NCBI GenBank assembly: GCA_945900455.1
Contig: CAMDJH010000040.1
Coordinates: forward strand, 1 to 32,210
DNA length: 32,210 bases
DNA from: Akkermansia muciniphila
Lineage (GTDB): Bacteria; Verrucomicrobiota; Verrucomicrobiia; Limisphaerales; UBA9464
Direction of reading: 5' to 3'
The notes under the pieces were generated by a model. The model had not been told where the DNA came from. It saw only the letters and a list, made by a program, of their open reading frames with translations, and did not search any database. Position numbers and translations under genes: made by a program. How positions within the stretch are numbered: position 1 is the stretch's first letter; each line of letters starts with the position of its first letter. This document shows positions 16,366 to 24,812 of this stretch, piece by piece.

Positions 16366-18318
16366 TCAGTCATCCCGTTTAGGCTTCACGAAGACATACC
16401 GCGACGTCCCATCGGGCAGAACAACGGTCAACTTATAGATTTCGCCCCTCGAACAACGGTCGGTATTCCAGTTGTAGTGCCAGTAATTATTATACACGGC
16501 ATTCACAATGACTGGGGCACCGACGGGCTGGCAGCTTGATGTCATTTTCTGAATCGTGATGATCGGTGGTTGTCCTCCGGTAATGTAGGAAGTTCCGCAC
16601 AACATGTCGAACTTAATGGGAATCGTTCTGCCCCATTCAGCGCAGACCGCCGTACTGCAAGTATTGCCAACCTTTCCGATCGGGGAATAAAACCCTTTGA
16701 AGGTCAAACTGGTCACGATCACCGTTTGGTTGGCGGTCGTGCTGTTGCCATTGCCATCCCTAAAGGACCAACGCACGATGTTCGTTCCCGGGGCGCTGTA
16801 AACGAGCGGATCGCTTGTCGTGCCTGTCACCGTTCCGGCACAGAGGTCGGTCGTCGTCGGTACGGGCACGGTCACAGCGGCCCCGCATGCCCCGGTCAGA
16901 TTGGGCAGCACCGGAGTCACCGGCGGGATCGTATCCTTCACCATCACAGTCTGGTTCGCCGTGGTGCTGTTGCCGCGGCCGTCATTGAAGGTCCAACGCA
17001 CGGTGTAGGTGCCCTGGATGGCATAGGTCATTGGGTCGATCGTCGTGCCTGTCACCGTCCCGCCGCAGTTGTCGGTCGTGGTCGGTGCGGTCACGCTGGC
17101 CGAACACTGCCCGGTCACTGTCTCTAGCACCGGAGTCACCGGCGGCATCGTATCCTGCACCACCACGGTCTGGTTCGCCGTGCTGCTGTTGCCGTTGCCG
17201 TCGTTAAACGTCCAATGCACGGTGTAGGTGCCCTGGGTGGTGTAGTTCAGCGGATCGATCGTCGTGCCTGTCACCGTCCCGGCGCAGTTGTCGGTCGCAG
17301 TCGGTGCGGTCACGCTGGCCGAACATTGTCCGGTCACTGTATTCAGCACCGGTGCCACCGGCGCGTTCGTGTCCAGGATGGTCACCGTGAAGGTGCAGGC
17401 ATTCGTGTTGCCCACTTGGTCAAACGCCGTGATCGTTACCGTATTGTTACCGACGGACAGTGAATTGGTGGGAGGGTAGTAGCTCGCCATAATGTTTCCA
17501 CAACCACCGCTGACGGTCGGCAATGGATAGACCACCGGTTCATTGCACCCAAAGACAACATTTTCCGGACACGTGACGGTGAACGCAACACTCTTGGCCA
17601 CCGCGTCGGTCATGATATAAAGTTTGTTGGTGTCCCCGCCGAACGTAAACTGGGATCGCAAAGGACATCCGGCTTCGTAACCAAAAGGGCCCGGGATCAG
17701 CACTTCGTATTTTAACGTGCCACCCGCGATCACATCCTCCCGCGTCACATTATTGGGGTCCGGGGCGGCAAATTCAAACGCGCGAAACCAGACCGCTGTT
17801 CCGGCACTGGCCTCGCCGGTCACCAGGAGGTGACCCGAGTTTGGGCCGAGAATCTCGGTTATCGCCTCGACGTCGTAATGGGCGCATTCCACGGGATCTG
17901 TCTGAATCTTTTGGTCAAGCTCAGCATTGTCGGCTGTGGCACCGCCGGTGACATAGGACCGAACGACCGCTTTGTATCCGCCGGTAACATAGGCCGTCGT
18001 GACCGTGCAGTAGTTCGTCTTGGGGCAGTTGGCCGGCAGAGGTACGGAGACACCGGTAAAGCCCGCCGGGGGGTTAACACCGGCAGCGGGCCGGGTGGCA
18101 GTGGCCGTGCCGGAAACCCCCTCGGACGGGTTTTTCGCCTCGGTGAGAATGCTGTAGTTGACGCTGGACTCCACTTTTCCCACACCGTTGGGTGACACCA
18201 TGGTTTTGTTACCTGCTGTCGCCGGCAGGGCATGACACGCCACCATTAAGGCAGCGGCGGCGTATTTCAAAACGGAAGATTTCATTGATTTACTCATAAT
18301 GCGTTCGCTCTTTTTCAT
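16366..18318 (-). CDS. Secreted HYR / Ig-like repeat / PxKF surface protein
   Basis: This is a 650-residue secreted protein. A signal peptide runs to about residue 36 (AAAALMVACHALPATAG). The start may be codon 8 (18297), which has a weak AAGAG upstream, rather than 18318. Residues 37-245 form an unassigned globular region with several cysteines. An HYR-type domain lies at about 247-315 (TVTCPENVVFGCNEPVVYP, with the NTVTITAFDQVGN block). Three tandem Ig-like repeats of 73-75 residues follow, at about 316-388, 389-461 and 462-536, each with TDNC/TDLC, GTVTGTT and W-x-F-x-D-G-x-G-N-S. A PxKF-type domain occupies about 541-650 (GFYSPIG, TIPIKFDM, HYNWNTDR). All are adhesion or matrix-type folds. 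It is the first gene of the minus-strand group leading to TpsA and TpsB, so it may work with them at the cell surface. Confidence 0.87.
   Translation of the reverse strand: MKKSERIMSKSMKSSVLKYAAAALMVACHALPATAGNKTMVSPNGVGKVESSVNYSILTEAKNPSEGVSGTATATRPAAGVNPPAGFTGVSVPLPANCPKTNYCTVTTAYVTGGYKAVVRSYVTGGATADNAELDQKIQTDPVECAHYDVEAITEILGPNSGHLLVTGEASAGTAVWFRAFEFAAPDPNNVTREDVIAGGTLKYEVLIPGPFGYEAGCPLRSQFTFGGDTNKLYIMTDAVAKSVAFTVTCPENVVFGCNEPVVYPLPTVSGGCGNIMASYYPPTNSLSVGNNTVTITAFDQVGNTNACTFTVTILDTNAPVAPVLNTVTGQCSASVTAPTATDNCAGTVTGTTIDPLNYTTQGTYTVHWTFNDGNGNSSTANQTVVVQDTMPPVTPVLETVTGQCSASVTAPTTTDNCGGTVTGTTIDPMTYAIQGTYTVRWTFNDGRGNSTTANQTVMVKDTIPPVTPVLPNLTGACGAAVTVPVPTTTDLCAGTVTGTTSDPLVYSAPGTNIVRWSFRDGNGNSTTANQTVIVTSLTFKGFYSPIGKVGNTCSTAVCAEWGRTIPIKFDMLCGTSYITGGQPPIITIQKMTSSCQPVGAPVIVNAVYNNYWHYNWNTDRCSRGEIYKLTVVLPDGTSRYVFVKPKRDD
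16711..17373 (-). repeat. Three tandem Ig-like coding repeats of about 220 bp
   Basis: Units of 73, 73 and about 75 codons inside the HYR/PxKF gene are similar at both DNA and protein level. Units 1 and 2 are the closest pair and share TVTGQCSASVTAPT and GTTIDP nearly unchanged. Unit 3 is more diverged and carries a two-residue expansion. The DNA-level likeness of units 1 and 2 suggests fairly recent duplication or gene conversion. Confidence 0.8.
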
Positions 18319-18407
18319 CGCGAAATGCCGATATCACGGGTTGCTTCTCGGATTCCTGGCGTCGACCGGGTTAGTTGTCTCTTTTCCTCATGCAATGCTG
18401 TGACTCC

Positions 18408-18443
18408 GCACCAACATGTCAAGGGTTCTGGCACCAACCTGTC
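18408..18443. promoter_or_regulatory. Direct repeat upstream of the HYR/TpsA/TpsB gene group
   Basis: GCACCAACATGTC at 18408-18420 and GCACCAACCTGTC at 18431-18443 differ at one base and start 23 bp apart, about two helical turns. They lie about 90-125 bp upstream of the HYR-protein start, in the 169-bp gap behind the glutaminase gene. The spacing suits a regulator binding one face of the DNA. No factor can be named. Confidence 0.3.
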
Positions 18444-18460
18444 GATGAGTTTTCTTCATG

Positions 18461-18486
18461 GGAACCATGCACCGTTTGATGGTTCC
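18461..18486. terminator. Inverted repeat directly after the glutaminase stop codon
   Basis: GGAACCAT at 18461-18468 pairs with ATGGTTCC at 18479-18486, with a 10-nt loop. It begins 1 bp after the minus-strand TAG stop at 18488-18490. No T-run follows on either strand, so it is at best a weak terminator or an mRNA 3'-end stabiliser. Confidence 0.25.
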
Positions 18487-18487
18487 G

Positions 18488-20344
18488 CTAATCGAAGACG
18501 CTGAGTTCGCGGTTTGCTTTCCGCAATTTGCTACACAGGCCAAGGCTCAGGTTTTCCAACAGTTTGATTTTGATGTTGGGATGCCTCTGACTGAGGTCGT
18601 TGAAATCCTGCAGCCTCAATAACTCGCACTCGACCTCGGAGTCTGCCACGATCATGGCCGATCGCGGAGCGCGGTCGATGATGGCCATCTCGCCAAACGC
18701 CATGCCGGCGGCAAATGTGGCGAGGCGTTTCTTTCCCCCGGAGGACAGCAGGATCACGGCGCTCGCGGTGCCGCGCATGAGCAGGAACAGTTCGCGCGCT
18801 TCGTCGCCCGCATTGATAATCACTTCGTCACGCCGGTAAACACGCCGCTGGAGGAGCGCCGTGACGCACGCGATTTCACCCGGATCCAGGCGGTGAAACA
18901 ATTCGAATTCCTCCGGCGCGGCGACGCGGTCGGCGTCGAGGGTCGGCAGTTTGGCTTCCAAGAGGTGGTTTTCGCACCATTCCAACGCGAGATCGTTGTC
19001 GTCGAAGGCGCGAAACAATTGTTCAAAGCGTTCGCGCAGCTTGGCTTTCATGTAGCGTCGCAAGAGCGGCGTGCGCTCGGCATGGACGAACAAGACGGAC
19101 TTCCCGCAATCCGAAAGTTTGCGCAGTAATTCGCAAAACAGCCAGGCCGCGCTTTCGTTCAGGCTGAGCACGCGTTTGTAATCCAGCACGAGGTACTGGA
19201 TTGACTGCGCGCTTTCAATGACGTCATGCACCACCACCTCGGTGGTGGCAAAGGTGAGGTTGCCCTGAAGTTGATACACGGTGATGCTCGACCCGAATTG
19301 GCGCAGGGCCTGGCTTTCCTGCGGCATGCGGACACGGCTGGAACTCAATTCGGCTCCGGTGAACTTCAGTCGTAGCGCAGGCTTTCCAATGCCGGGGCGG
19401 TTGAACAGATGCAGGTCGAAGTGGCGCGACAAGGCATCGCACGTGCGGATGCCGCGTACGCTGTTGCCGCGAGCGTCCAGCGGCGGGGAGAACACCCCGA
19501 TGCCCATTTGTCCCGGCAGTACGGCGATGATCCCGCCGGATACACCGCTCTTGGCGGGCATGCCGATGTTGTAGATCCATTCGCCGGCGTAGTCGTACAT
19601 GCCGCAGGAACCCATCACGCTGAGGATGTTTTCCACGTATTCGCCCCGGATGGCTTGTCTTCCGCTTACGGGATTGATGCCGCGGTTGGCCAGCGTGGCG
19701 GCCATGACGCCGAGGTCGCGACACGTCACCGAAACGGAGCATTGCTGGAAGTAAAGTTCAACCGATGGCGCGGGATCTTCGGTGAGGATGTCAAAATTGC
19801 GGAGCATGTGGCCGATGGCCCGGTTACGATGGCCGGTGTCGCTTTCGGAGCGATACACCGCTTTGTCGATCACGAGGTCGCGACCGGCGTAGAGGCCGAA
19901 CATTTCCAAGAGGCGGCCCAACTTCGTCTGCGACGTCCGGCCCGCAATCAGACCGGCGGCGGCGATGGCCCCGGCATTGATCATCGGATTGCGCGGCCGG
20001 CCGGTGCCGGGATCCAGGCTGATGGAGTTGAACGCGTCGCCCGTGGGTTCCACGCCGATCTTTTGAAGCACGGGCGCACGACCATTGTCTTCCAGCGCCA
20101 AGCCATAGACGAAGGGCTTGGAGATGGATTGAATCGTGAATGGCTGCCGGGAATCGCCGACTTCGTATACGACGCCGTTGGACGTGACGAGGCAAATGCC
20201 GAACCAATCGGGATTGGCCTTGGCAAGTTCGGGAATGTAGGTGGCAACCGTGCCATCGGTTACCGTGGCATATTCGCGATGCAACTGATTCAGACTATCA
20301 ATGATCGGGGATGAAAACAGGGACATGTTCGATGATGTGCTCAT
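18488..20344 (-). CDS. glsA: Glutaminase A fused to STAS and cyclic-nucleotide-binding domains
   Basis: This is a 618-residue fusion protein. Residues 1 to about 310 are a glutaminase A domain, which hydrolyses L-glutamine to glutamate and ammonia. The serine-beta-lactamase-like SxxK motif is S73-I-S-K76 in IQSISKPFVY, and NPMINAGAI and KSGVSGGI are conserved family blocks, so the enzyme looks intact. Residues about 350-460 form a STAS domain (VYQLQGNLTFAT ... YLVLDYKRVLSLNESA). Residues about 475-600 form a cNMP-binding domain (EVIINAGDEARELFLLMRGTASAVI ... GMAFGEMAIIDRAPRSAMIVAD); the FGEMA and APRSA blocks match the phosphate-binding cassette, including its Glu and Arg. No signal peptide, so it is cytoplasmic. 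It diverges from the CHAT/cyclase operon. Since that operon encodes an adenylate cyclase, cAMP is a likely ligand (inference). Glutaminase-STAS-cNBD fusions are known in other bacteria. Confidence 0.93.
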   Translation of the reverse strand: MSTSSNMSLFSSPIIDSLNQLHREYATVTDGTVATYIPELAKANPDWFGICLVTSNGVVYEVGDSRQPFTIQSISKPFVYGLALEDNGRAPVLQKIGVEPTGDAFNSISLDPGTGRPRNPMINAGAIAAAGLIAGRTSQTKLGRLLEMFGLYAGRDLVIDKAVYRSESDTGHRNRAIGHMLRNFDILTEDPAPSVELYFQQCSVSVTCRDLGVMAATLANRGINPVSGRQAIRGEYVENILSVMGSCGMYDYAGEWIYNIGMPAKSGVSGGIIAVLPGQMGIGVFSPPLDARGNSVRGIRTCDALSRHFDLHLFNRPGIGKPALRLKFTGAELSSSRVRMPQESQALRQFGSSITVYQLQGNLTFATTEVVVHDVIESAQSIQYLVLDYKRVLSLNESAAWLFCELLRKLSDCGKSVLFVHAERTPLLRRYMKAKLRERFEQLFRAFDDNDLALEWCENHLLEAKLPTLDADRVAAPEEFELFHRLDPGEIACVTALLQRRVYRRDEVIINAGDEARELFLLMRGTASAVILLSSGGKKRLATFAAGMAFGEMAIIDRAPRSAMIVADSEVECELLRLQDFNDLSQRHPNIKIKLLENLSLGLCSKLRKANRELSVFD

Positions 20345-20521
20345 GGCGGATCGGCTTGGAAACGCACCCAGGGGCTTCCCACAATAAGAGTGTGTAAAGC
20401 TCGTTTCATCTCATTGGATCAAGCAAGGTCATTGTTATTTTTCGATAGAGTATCCGATCAGGGAGTCAATGCTGGCAACCATTGCTTTACTTCAAATCGA
20501 AGGAGACGTAGTAGACACTTA

Positions 20522-22834
20522 ATGATCGCGAAAATCGCAAGGCGAATTGCATCCGAACGAGGATTGATGTTGCTACTCGCCTTTCTTGGCGTGGTCCATG
20601 GGGTGCTCGCGGATGCACTCGCCCTCGTAGACCAAGGGCAGCGCGCATTCCAACAAGGTTCATTCAGTCAGGCCGCGGACAATTGGCAGAAGGCGGTGGA
20701 GTCCTTCCGCAGCCAACGGAACACCAACGCTGAAATCCTGACCTCGGTGTCGCTCGCCAGCGCGTACCAAGCTCTTGGCCAACAGCGGCGCGCGGTGCAA
20801 ATCCTGGAAGGTGCGCTCGAACGCGCCGAAAGAATCGGTGACCGATCTCAGGTAATGCGAGTTAAAGGCAAACTGGGCGCGGCGTTGATCATGACCCTCG
20901 AAGCCGAGCGGGCTGCCTCGCTGTTGCGTGAGGCATTGGCGGCGGCACGGGCCGACAACGATTCGGAGGGTGCGGGGGCCATTCTTAATGACCTGGGGAA
21001 CCTGTTTGCGACTCAGCAAAAAAACTCGGAAGCGCTCGCTGCCTACGAAGAATGCATCGCTCTGGCCCGTCAAACCGGCAACACATGGCTGACGGCACAC
21101 GCTCTCTGCAACGCCGCGGCAACGGCGGCGCGAGCCGGCGACTTCAAGAGAGCCGATGACCTGAACACTCAGGCGATTCGGGAAATCGAGCTTCTTGACG
21201 CGTCTCATGCCCAAGCCTTTTTGCTACTTACCGCGGGGCAGACCGACCGACAGATCAAGACCACGGACGCCGAGCCCGCACAACGGCTCACGCTTCGCGC
21301 CCTTCAATCCTACCAGCGGGCCTTGGAATTCGCCGAAAAGCTCCGTGATCGCTCGATCGAGACCTATGCGCTCGGGTATCAGGGACAACTCTACGAGCAG
21401 GATGGGCAGCGTGACATCGCTTTGGCGCTCACACGGCGGGCCGTTTTTGCCGCCCAGCAAGCCCAAATGCCTGAGGCCTTGTATCGTTGGGAATGGCAAA
21501 CCGGGCGGCTGCTAAAAGCTCGGGGTGATCGCGAATCAGCGATCCAGGCGTATCGGCGTGCGGTCGAGACCATGCAACCCATCCGCAACGATGTTTCATT
21601 GGGCTACGGTAACGCCACCGCTCGCCGGTCCTTCCGCGAAGCTGAGGGACCGCTTTTCTTCGAATTGGCGGATTTGTTGTTGCAGCAAGCCAAATCCGCC
21701 ACAGATCCAAACCAAGAGCAGGACCTTCTTCTGGAGGCGCGGAGTACGGTGGAGCACCTCAAGACCGTCGAGTTGGAGGACTATTTCTGCGACGACTGCG
21801 TCAACGTGCAGCGAGCGAAAACGCGGGCCGTTGAGGCCGTGGATGAGCACACGGCGGTGATCTATTTGATTCCGCTTCCCACGCGCACAGAAGTGTTGGT
21901 CGGCCTGACCTCGGGCCTCAGACGTTTCACCGTGGAAGTTGACGCCGACACGCTCACGGCATCCGTGAGAAAGTTTCGCCGCAATCTCGAGACACGCACC
22001 ACCTACGGGTACCTCGAGCAGGCGCAGCAACTCTACGATTGGCTCATTCGGCCGATCCAGGGGTTAATCAAAGAACACGGGATCAATACACTGGTGTTCG
22101 TTCCGGACGGCGCGCTTCGAACGATTCCCTTCGCCAGCCTTCACGACGGTGAACGGTTTCTCATTCAGGACTTGGCGGTAGCCGTGGCACCCGGGCTCTC
22201 GCTGGTCGCCCCGCAGCCCATCGAACGGGGCAAAGTTCGCTTGCTGTTGAACGGACTTTCCAAGCCGGTGCAAGGTTTCGCACCGTTAAACTTCGTGGCG
22301 GGCGAGTTGCGCAGCATTAAAGCTTTCTACTCCAGCGAGACGTTGCTGGATGAGAACTTCACCTCCGCGGAACTAAAGCGCAAATTGAGCGAGGAACAAT
22401 ACTCCATCGTGCATATAGCCTCGCACGGACAATTTGACCGCGACGTGCACAAGACGTTCGTCCTCACCTACGACAGCAAGCTGACGCTGAACGACTTGGA
22501 GGTACTGCTTCGCCCCGGCCAGTATCGAGGGCAGCCGGTGGAATTGCTTGTCTTGAGCGCTTGCCAGACAGCGGCGGGCGATGACCGGGCCGCGCTTGGA
22601 CTCGCGGGCGTCGCGATCAAGGCGGGCGCTCGAAGTGCCCTGGCCACTCTGTGGTTCGTTAACGATCAGTCCACCTCCGCGCTCATTTCAGAGGTCTATG
22701 AACAATTGCGAAGCACACCGACTGTTTCCAAAGCCCGCGCGTTGCAAATGGCCCAGATCAAACTCCTTGGCGATCGCCGATATCGCCATCCCTGCTATTG
22801 GTCGCCTTACCTAGTCATCGGGAACTGGCTCTAA
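20522..22834 (+). CDS. TPR-CHAT caspase-like protease
   Basis: This 770-residue protein has a CHAT domain of the caspase/separase superfamily. I place the start at the ATG at 20522, where AAGGAG at 20500-20505 precedes it and a signal-like hydrophobic segment follows at about 15-30 (LMLLLAFLGVVHGVLADA). The open frame extends upstream to 20390, but that 44-residue extension is basic and unlike protein. TPR repeats fill about 35-370 (ALVDQGQRAFQQGSFSQAADNWQKA and similar helical pairs). The CHAT domain lies at about 480-770 with catalytic His635 in HIASHG and Cys681 in LSACQTAAGDD, both present. Such proteins cleave partner proteins after an activating signal. It is the first gene of a plus-strand operon and ends 4 bp before the cyclase start. 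The signal segment suggests it works in the periplasm or at the membrane, where TPS cargo passes. Confidence 0.92.
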   Translation: MIAKIARRIASERGLMLLLAFLGVVHGVLADALALVDQGQRAFQQGSFSQAADNWQKAVESFRSQRNTNAEILTSVSLASAYQALGQQRRAVQILEGALERAERIGDRSQVMRVKGKLGAALIMTLEAERAASLLREALAAARADNDSEGAGAILNDLGNLFATQQKNSEALAAYEECIALARQTGNTWLTAHALCNAAATAARAGDFKRADDLNTQAIREIELLDASHAQAFLLLTAGQTDRQIKTTDAEPAQRLTLRALQSYQRALEFAEKLRDRSIETYALGYQGQLYEQDGQRDIALALTRRAVFAAQQAQMPEALYRWEWQTGRLLKARGDRESAIQAYRRAVETMQPIRNDVSLGYGNATARRSFREAEGPLFFELADLLLQQAKSATDPNQEQDLLLEARSTVEHLKTVELEDYFCDDCVNVQRAKTRAVEAVDEHTAVIYLIPLPTRTEVLVGLTSGLRRFTVEVDADTLTASVRKFRRNLETRTTYGYLEQAQQLYDWLIRPIQGLIKEHGINTLVFVPDGALRTIPFASLHDGERFLIQDLAVAVAPGLSLVAPQPIERGKVRLLLNGLSKPVQGFAPLNFVAGELRSIKAFYSSETLLDENFTSAELKRKLSEEQYSIVHIASHGQFDRDVHKTFVLTYDSKLTLNDLEVLLRPGQYRGQPVELLVLSACQTAAGDDRAALGLAGVAIKAGARSALATLWFVNDQSTSALISEVYEQLRSTPTVSKARALQMAQIKLLGDRRYRHPCYWSPYLVIGNWL

Positions 22835-22838
22835 AGGT

Positions 22839-24797
22839 ATGAGCGCAGGCGTCCCCGCCACACCCGCCGTCAGGAGGTGGCTTAAGGTGAAGCTCCCCCC
22901 CCTCGGCGTGAGCCTGCTGATTGTATTCTTCGTTTTCATTTGCACGTTTGCCCTGCGGCACAAGGGTTTGCTTCAGTCTCCGGAATTTCAGGCCTATGAT
23001 TTTTTTGTTCGGCACCAGCCAAAGGCTCAGACTAGCGATCCCATAGTGCTTATAGAGATGACCGAGGCGGACATCCAAAGCCCCTCGCTCGATTATCCGA
23101 TTTATGACAGCAAGCTGGCTGAGTTGCTGCAAACTCTCGAATCCGATCACCCGGCAGTCATCGGGCTGGACATCTGGCGGGACATCCCGGTTCCCAAAAG
23201 TGGCGTCGGCCTCGCGCATCTGAACCAGGTGCTGCAGTCGCACTCGAACATCATCGCGATCTTCACCCTGGGAGGAATCGCGCCGCCAGCGGTCTTGAAA
23301 TCAAACCCCGAACGGATCGCATTCAACGACAACTTCCCCGTGGATATTGAGGTGGACCGTACGATCCCCAAGGTACGCCGCTGCATGCTGTTTGGTGATT
23401 CGAGCGAGGGGCAGAGCTTCTATTCATTGCCGTTCCGCCTGGCCATGCTCTTCTTGGAGGGGAAGGGAATCGCGCCGGAATTTGACCCGGCGGATGCAAC
23501 ATTATTGCGTTTGGGCAAGGCGCGACTTCGGGCTTTCCAAGCCAACGACGGCGCCTATGTCGGGGCTGACAAGGGGGGATGGCAGATGCTCCTCGACTTC
23601 AAATGTCCCGATCAATTCACCCGATATTCGGTCAGCGACGCCCTTTCCGGCCGCATCCCGTCGGGCAGTCTTCGCGACAAAATCCTCCTGGTGGGTATCA
23701 ACACCCCGAGTGTCTCCGACGAACGAGTCACACCCATTCGGCGTAATCAACGGGGCATCGAGGTGCAGGCATCGACGATCAATCAACTCCTGCGACAGGC
23801 GCTGGATGGCGAAAAGCCCATTCGCTTTTGGAATGATTGGCTCGAGGGCGGCTGGGTGCTCCTGTGGTGTCTGCTGGGAGGCGCCATCGGTTATCAAGTG
23901 CGTTCTCCATGGCGGTTTGGTCCCGAGAGCATGGCCTGCCTGCTAATTATGGGTGGAATCTCATGGCTAGCCTTCTCGAATGGTTGGTGGATTCCGCTGG
24001 CCGCCCCGGTGGTGGCGTATGCGCCGGCCGCTGTGCTCGTTACCTCCTACGTCTCGTTTCAGGAAAAGAAACAGCGCGGACAACTCATGCAATTGTTTTC
24101 CAGACAGGTCTCGCCGGACATCGCGGAGGCACTTTGGGCGCAACGGGATGAATTTCTCGCCGGTCAGCGTCCCCGCTCGCAGAAACTGACTGCGACGGTG
24201 TTGTTTACCGACCTTGAGGGATTCTCCACCACCTCGGAGAAAATGGAGCCGGCGCTCGTGATGGAATGGCTCAACGAATACATGGAAGCGATGGCCACAA
24301 CCATCATGGCACACCAAGGCGTGGTCGAGAAGTACATTGGCGACGCCATCATGGCGGTGTTTGGCGTCCCTCTGGCGCGAACGACTCAGGAGGAGATCAT
24401 GCGGGATGCCCGCAATGCCGTCCGCTGCGCTCTGGCAATGCGAACCCAGATCGATGAACTCAACGCCCAATGGAAGGAGCGAGGCTTGCCGGTATCCAGC
24501 ATGCGGGTTGGCATACACACCGGCCCGCTGGTCGCTGGCAGCCTGGGCAGCACCGACCGTCAGGAATACACCGTCATTGGCGATTCCGTGAACACGGCCG
24601 CGCGACTGGAAAGCTTCAACATGGAATCCTCGGGTCCGCAGCTAACCGGTGCCGGCAGCCGTTGCCGCATCCTGATTAGCGAAGCCACCCACTTGCTCTT
24701 AGGCAGCGAGTTTTCAACTCGCAAGATCGGCACAATGATCTTGAAAAATAAGAGCGAACCGGTTAGCGTTTATAACGTCATTACGGAAACTAACTGA
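22839..24797 (+). CDS. CHASE2-domain class III adenylate cyclase
   Basis: This is a 652-residue membrane sensor cyclase. A first membrane segment lies at about 20-41 and the extracytoplasmic CHASE2 sensor at about 42-330 (EFQAYDFFVRHQP, VGLDIWRDIPVP, RDKILLVGINTPS). About three membrane segments follow at 335-410 and the cytoplasmic cyclase domain lies at about 445-645. The catalytic residues are complete. The metal-binding aspartates are D458 (FTDLEGFS) and D502 (YIGDAIMAVFG). The base-selecting residues are K498 and T578, a Lys/Thr pair typical of bacterial adenylate rather than guanylate cyclases. The transition-state residues are N585 and R589 (SVNTAARLES). It should therefore make cAMP in response to an envelope signal. 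It follows the CHAT gene by 4 bp and precedes the DUF928 gene by 15 bp, so the three are one operon. Confidence 0.94.
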   Translation: MSAGVPATPAVRRWLKVKLPPLGVSLLIVFFVFICTFALRHKGLLQSPEFQAYDFFVRHQPKAQTSDPIVLIEMTEADIQSPSLDYPIYDSKLAELLQTLESDHPAVIGLDIWRDIPVPKSGVGLAHLNQVLQSHSNIIAIFTLGGIAPPAVLKSNPERIAFNDNFPVDIEVDRTIPKVRRCMLFGDSSEGQSFYSLPFRLAMLFLEGKGIAPEFDPADATLLRLGKARLRAFQANDGAYVGADKGGWQMLLDFKCPDQFTRYSVSDALSGRIPSGSLRDKILLVGINTPSVSDERVTPIRRNQRGIEVQASTINQLLRQALDGEKPIRFWNDWLEGGWVLLWCLLGGAIGYQVRSPWRFGPESMACLLIMGGISWLAFSNGWWIPLAAPVVAYAPAAVLVTSYVSFQEKKQRGQLMQLFSRQVSPDIAEALWAQRDEFLAGQRPRSQKLTATVLFTDLEGFSTTSEKMEPALVMEWLNEYMEAMATTIMAHQGVVEKYIGDAIMAVFGVPLARTTQEEIMRDARNAVRCALAMRTQIDELNAQWKERGLPVSSMRVGIHTGPLVAGSLGSTDRQEYTVIGDSVNTAARLESFNMESSGPQLTGAGSRCRILISEATHLLLGSEFSTRKIGTMILKNKSEPVSVYNVITETN

Positions 24798-24812
24798 TCT
24801 TGAAAAGTTGAT

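Noticed and set aside
18488-20344. Glutaminase fusion as an assembly chimera of separate genes
   Set aside because: One uninterrupted frame covers all three domains with normal linkers, and this domain order is known from other bacteria.
20390-20521. Upstream extension of the CHAT gene
   Set aside because: The extension is arginine-rich without a ribosome-binding site at its start, whereas the ATG at 20522 has AAGGAG upstream and begins a signal-like segment.
20522-22834. TPR-CHAT as part of a CRISPR-guided protease (Craspase-like) system
   Set aside because: No CRISPR array, gRAMP/Cas7-11-like gene or other cas gene lies anywhere in the window, and this CHAT protein has a signal-like N-terminus.
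22839-24797. CHASE2 protein as a guanylate cyclase
   Set aside because: The base-selecting positions read Lys498 and Thr578, the adenylate-type pair; guanylate cyclases usually have Glu and Cys or similar.
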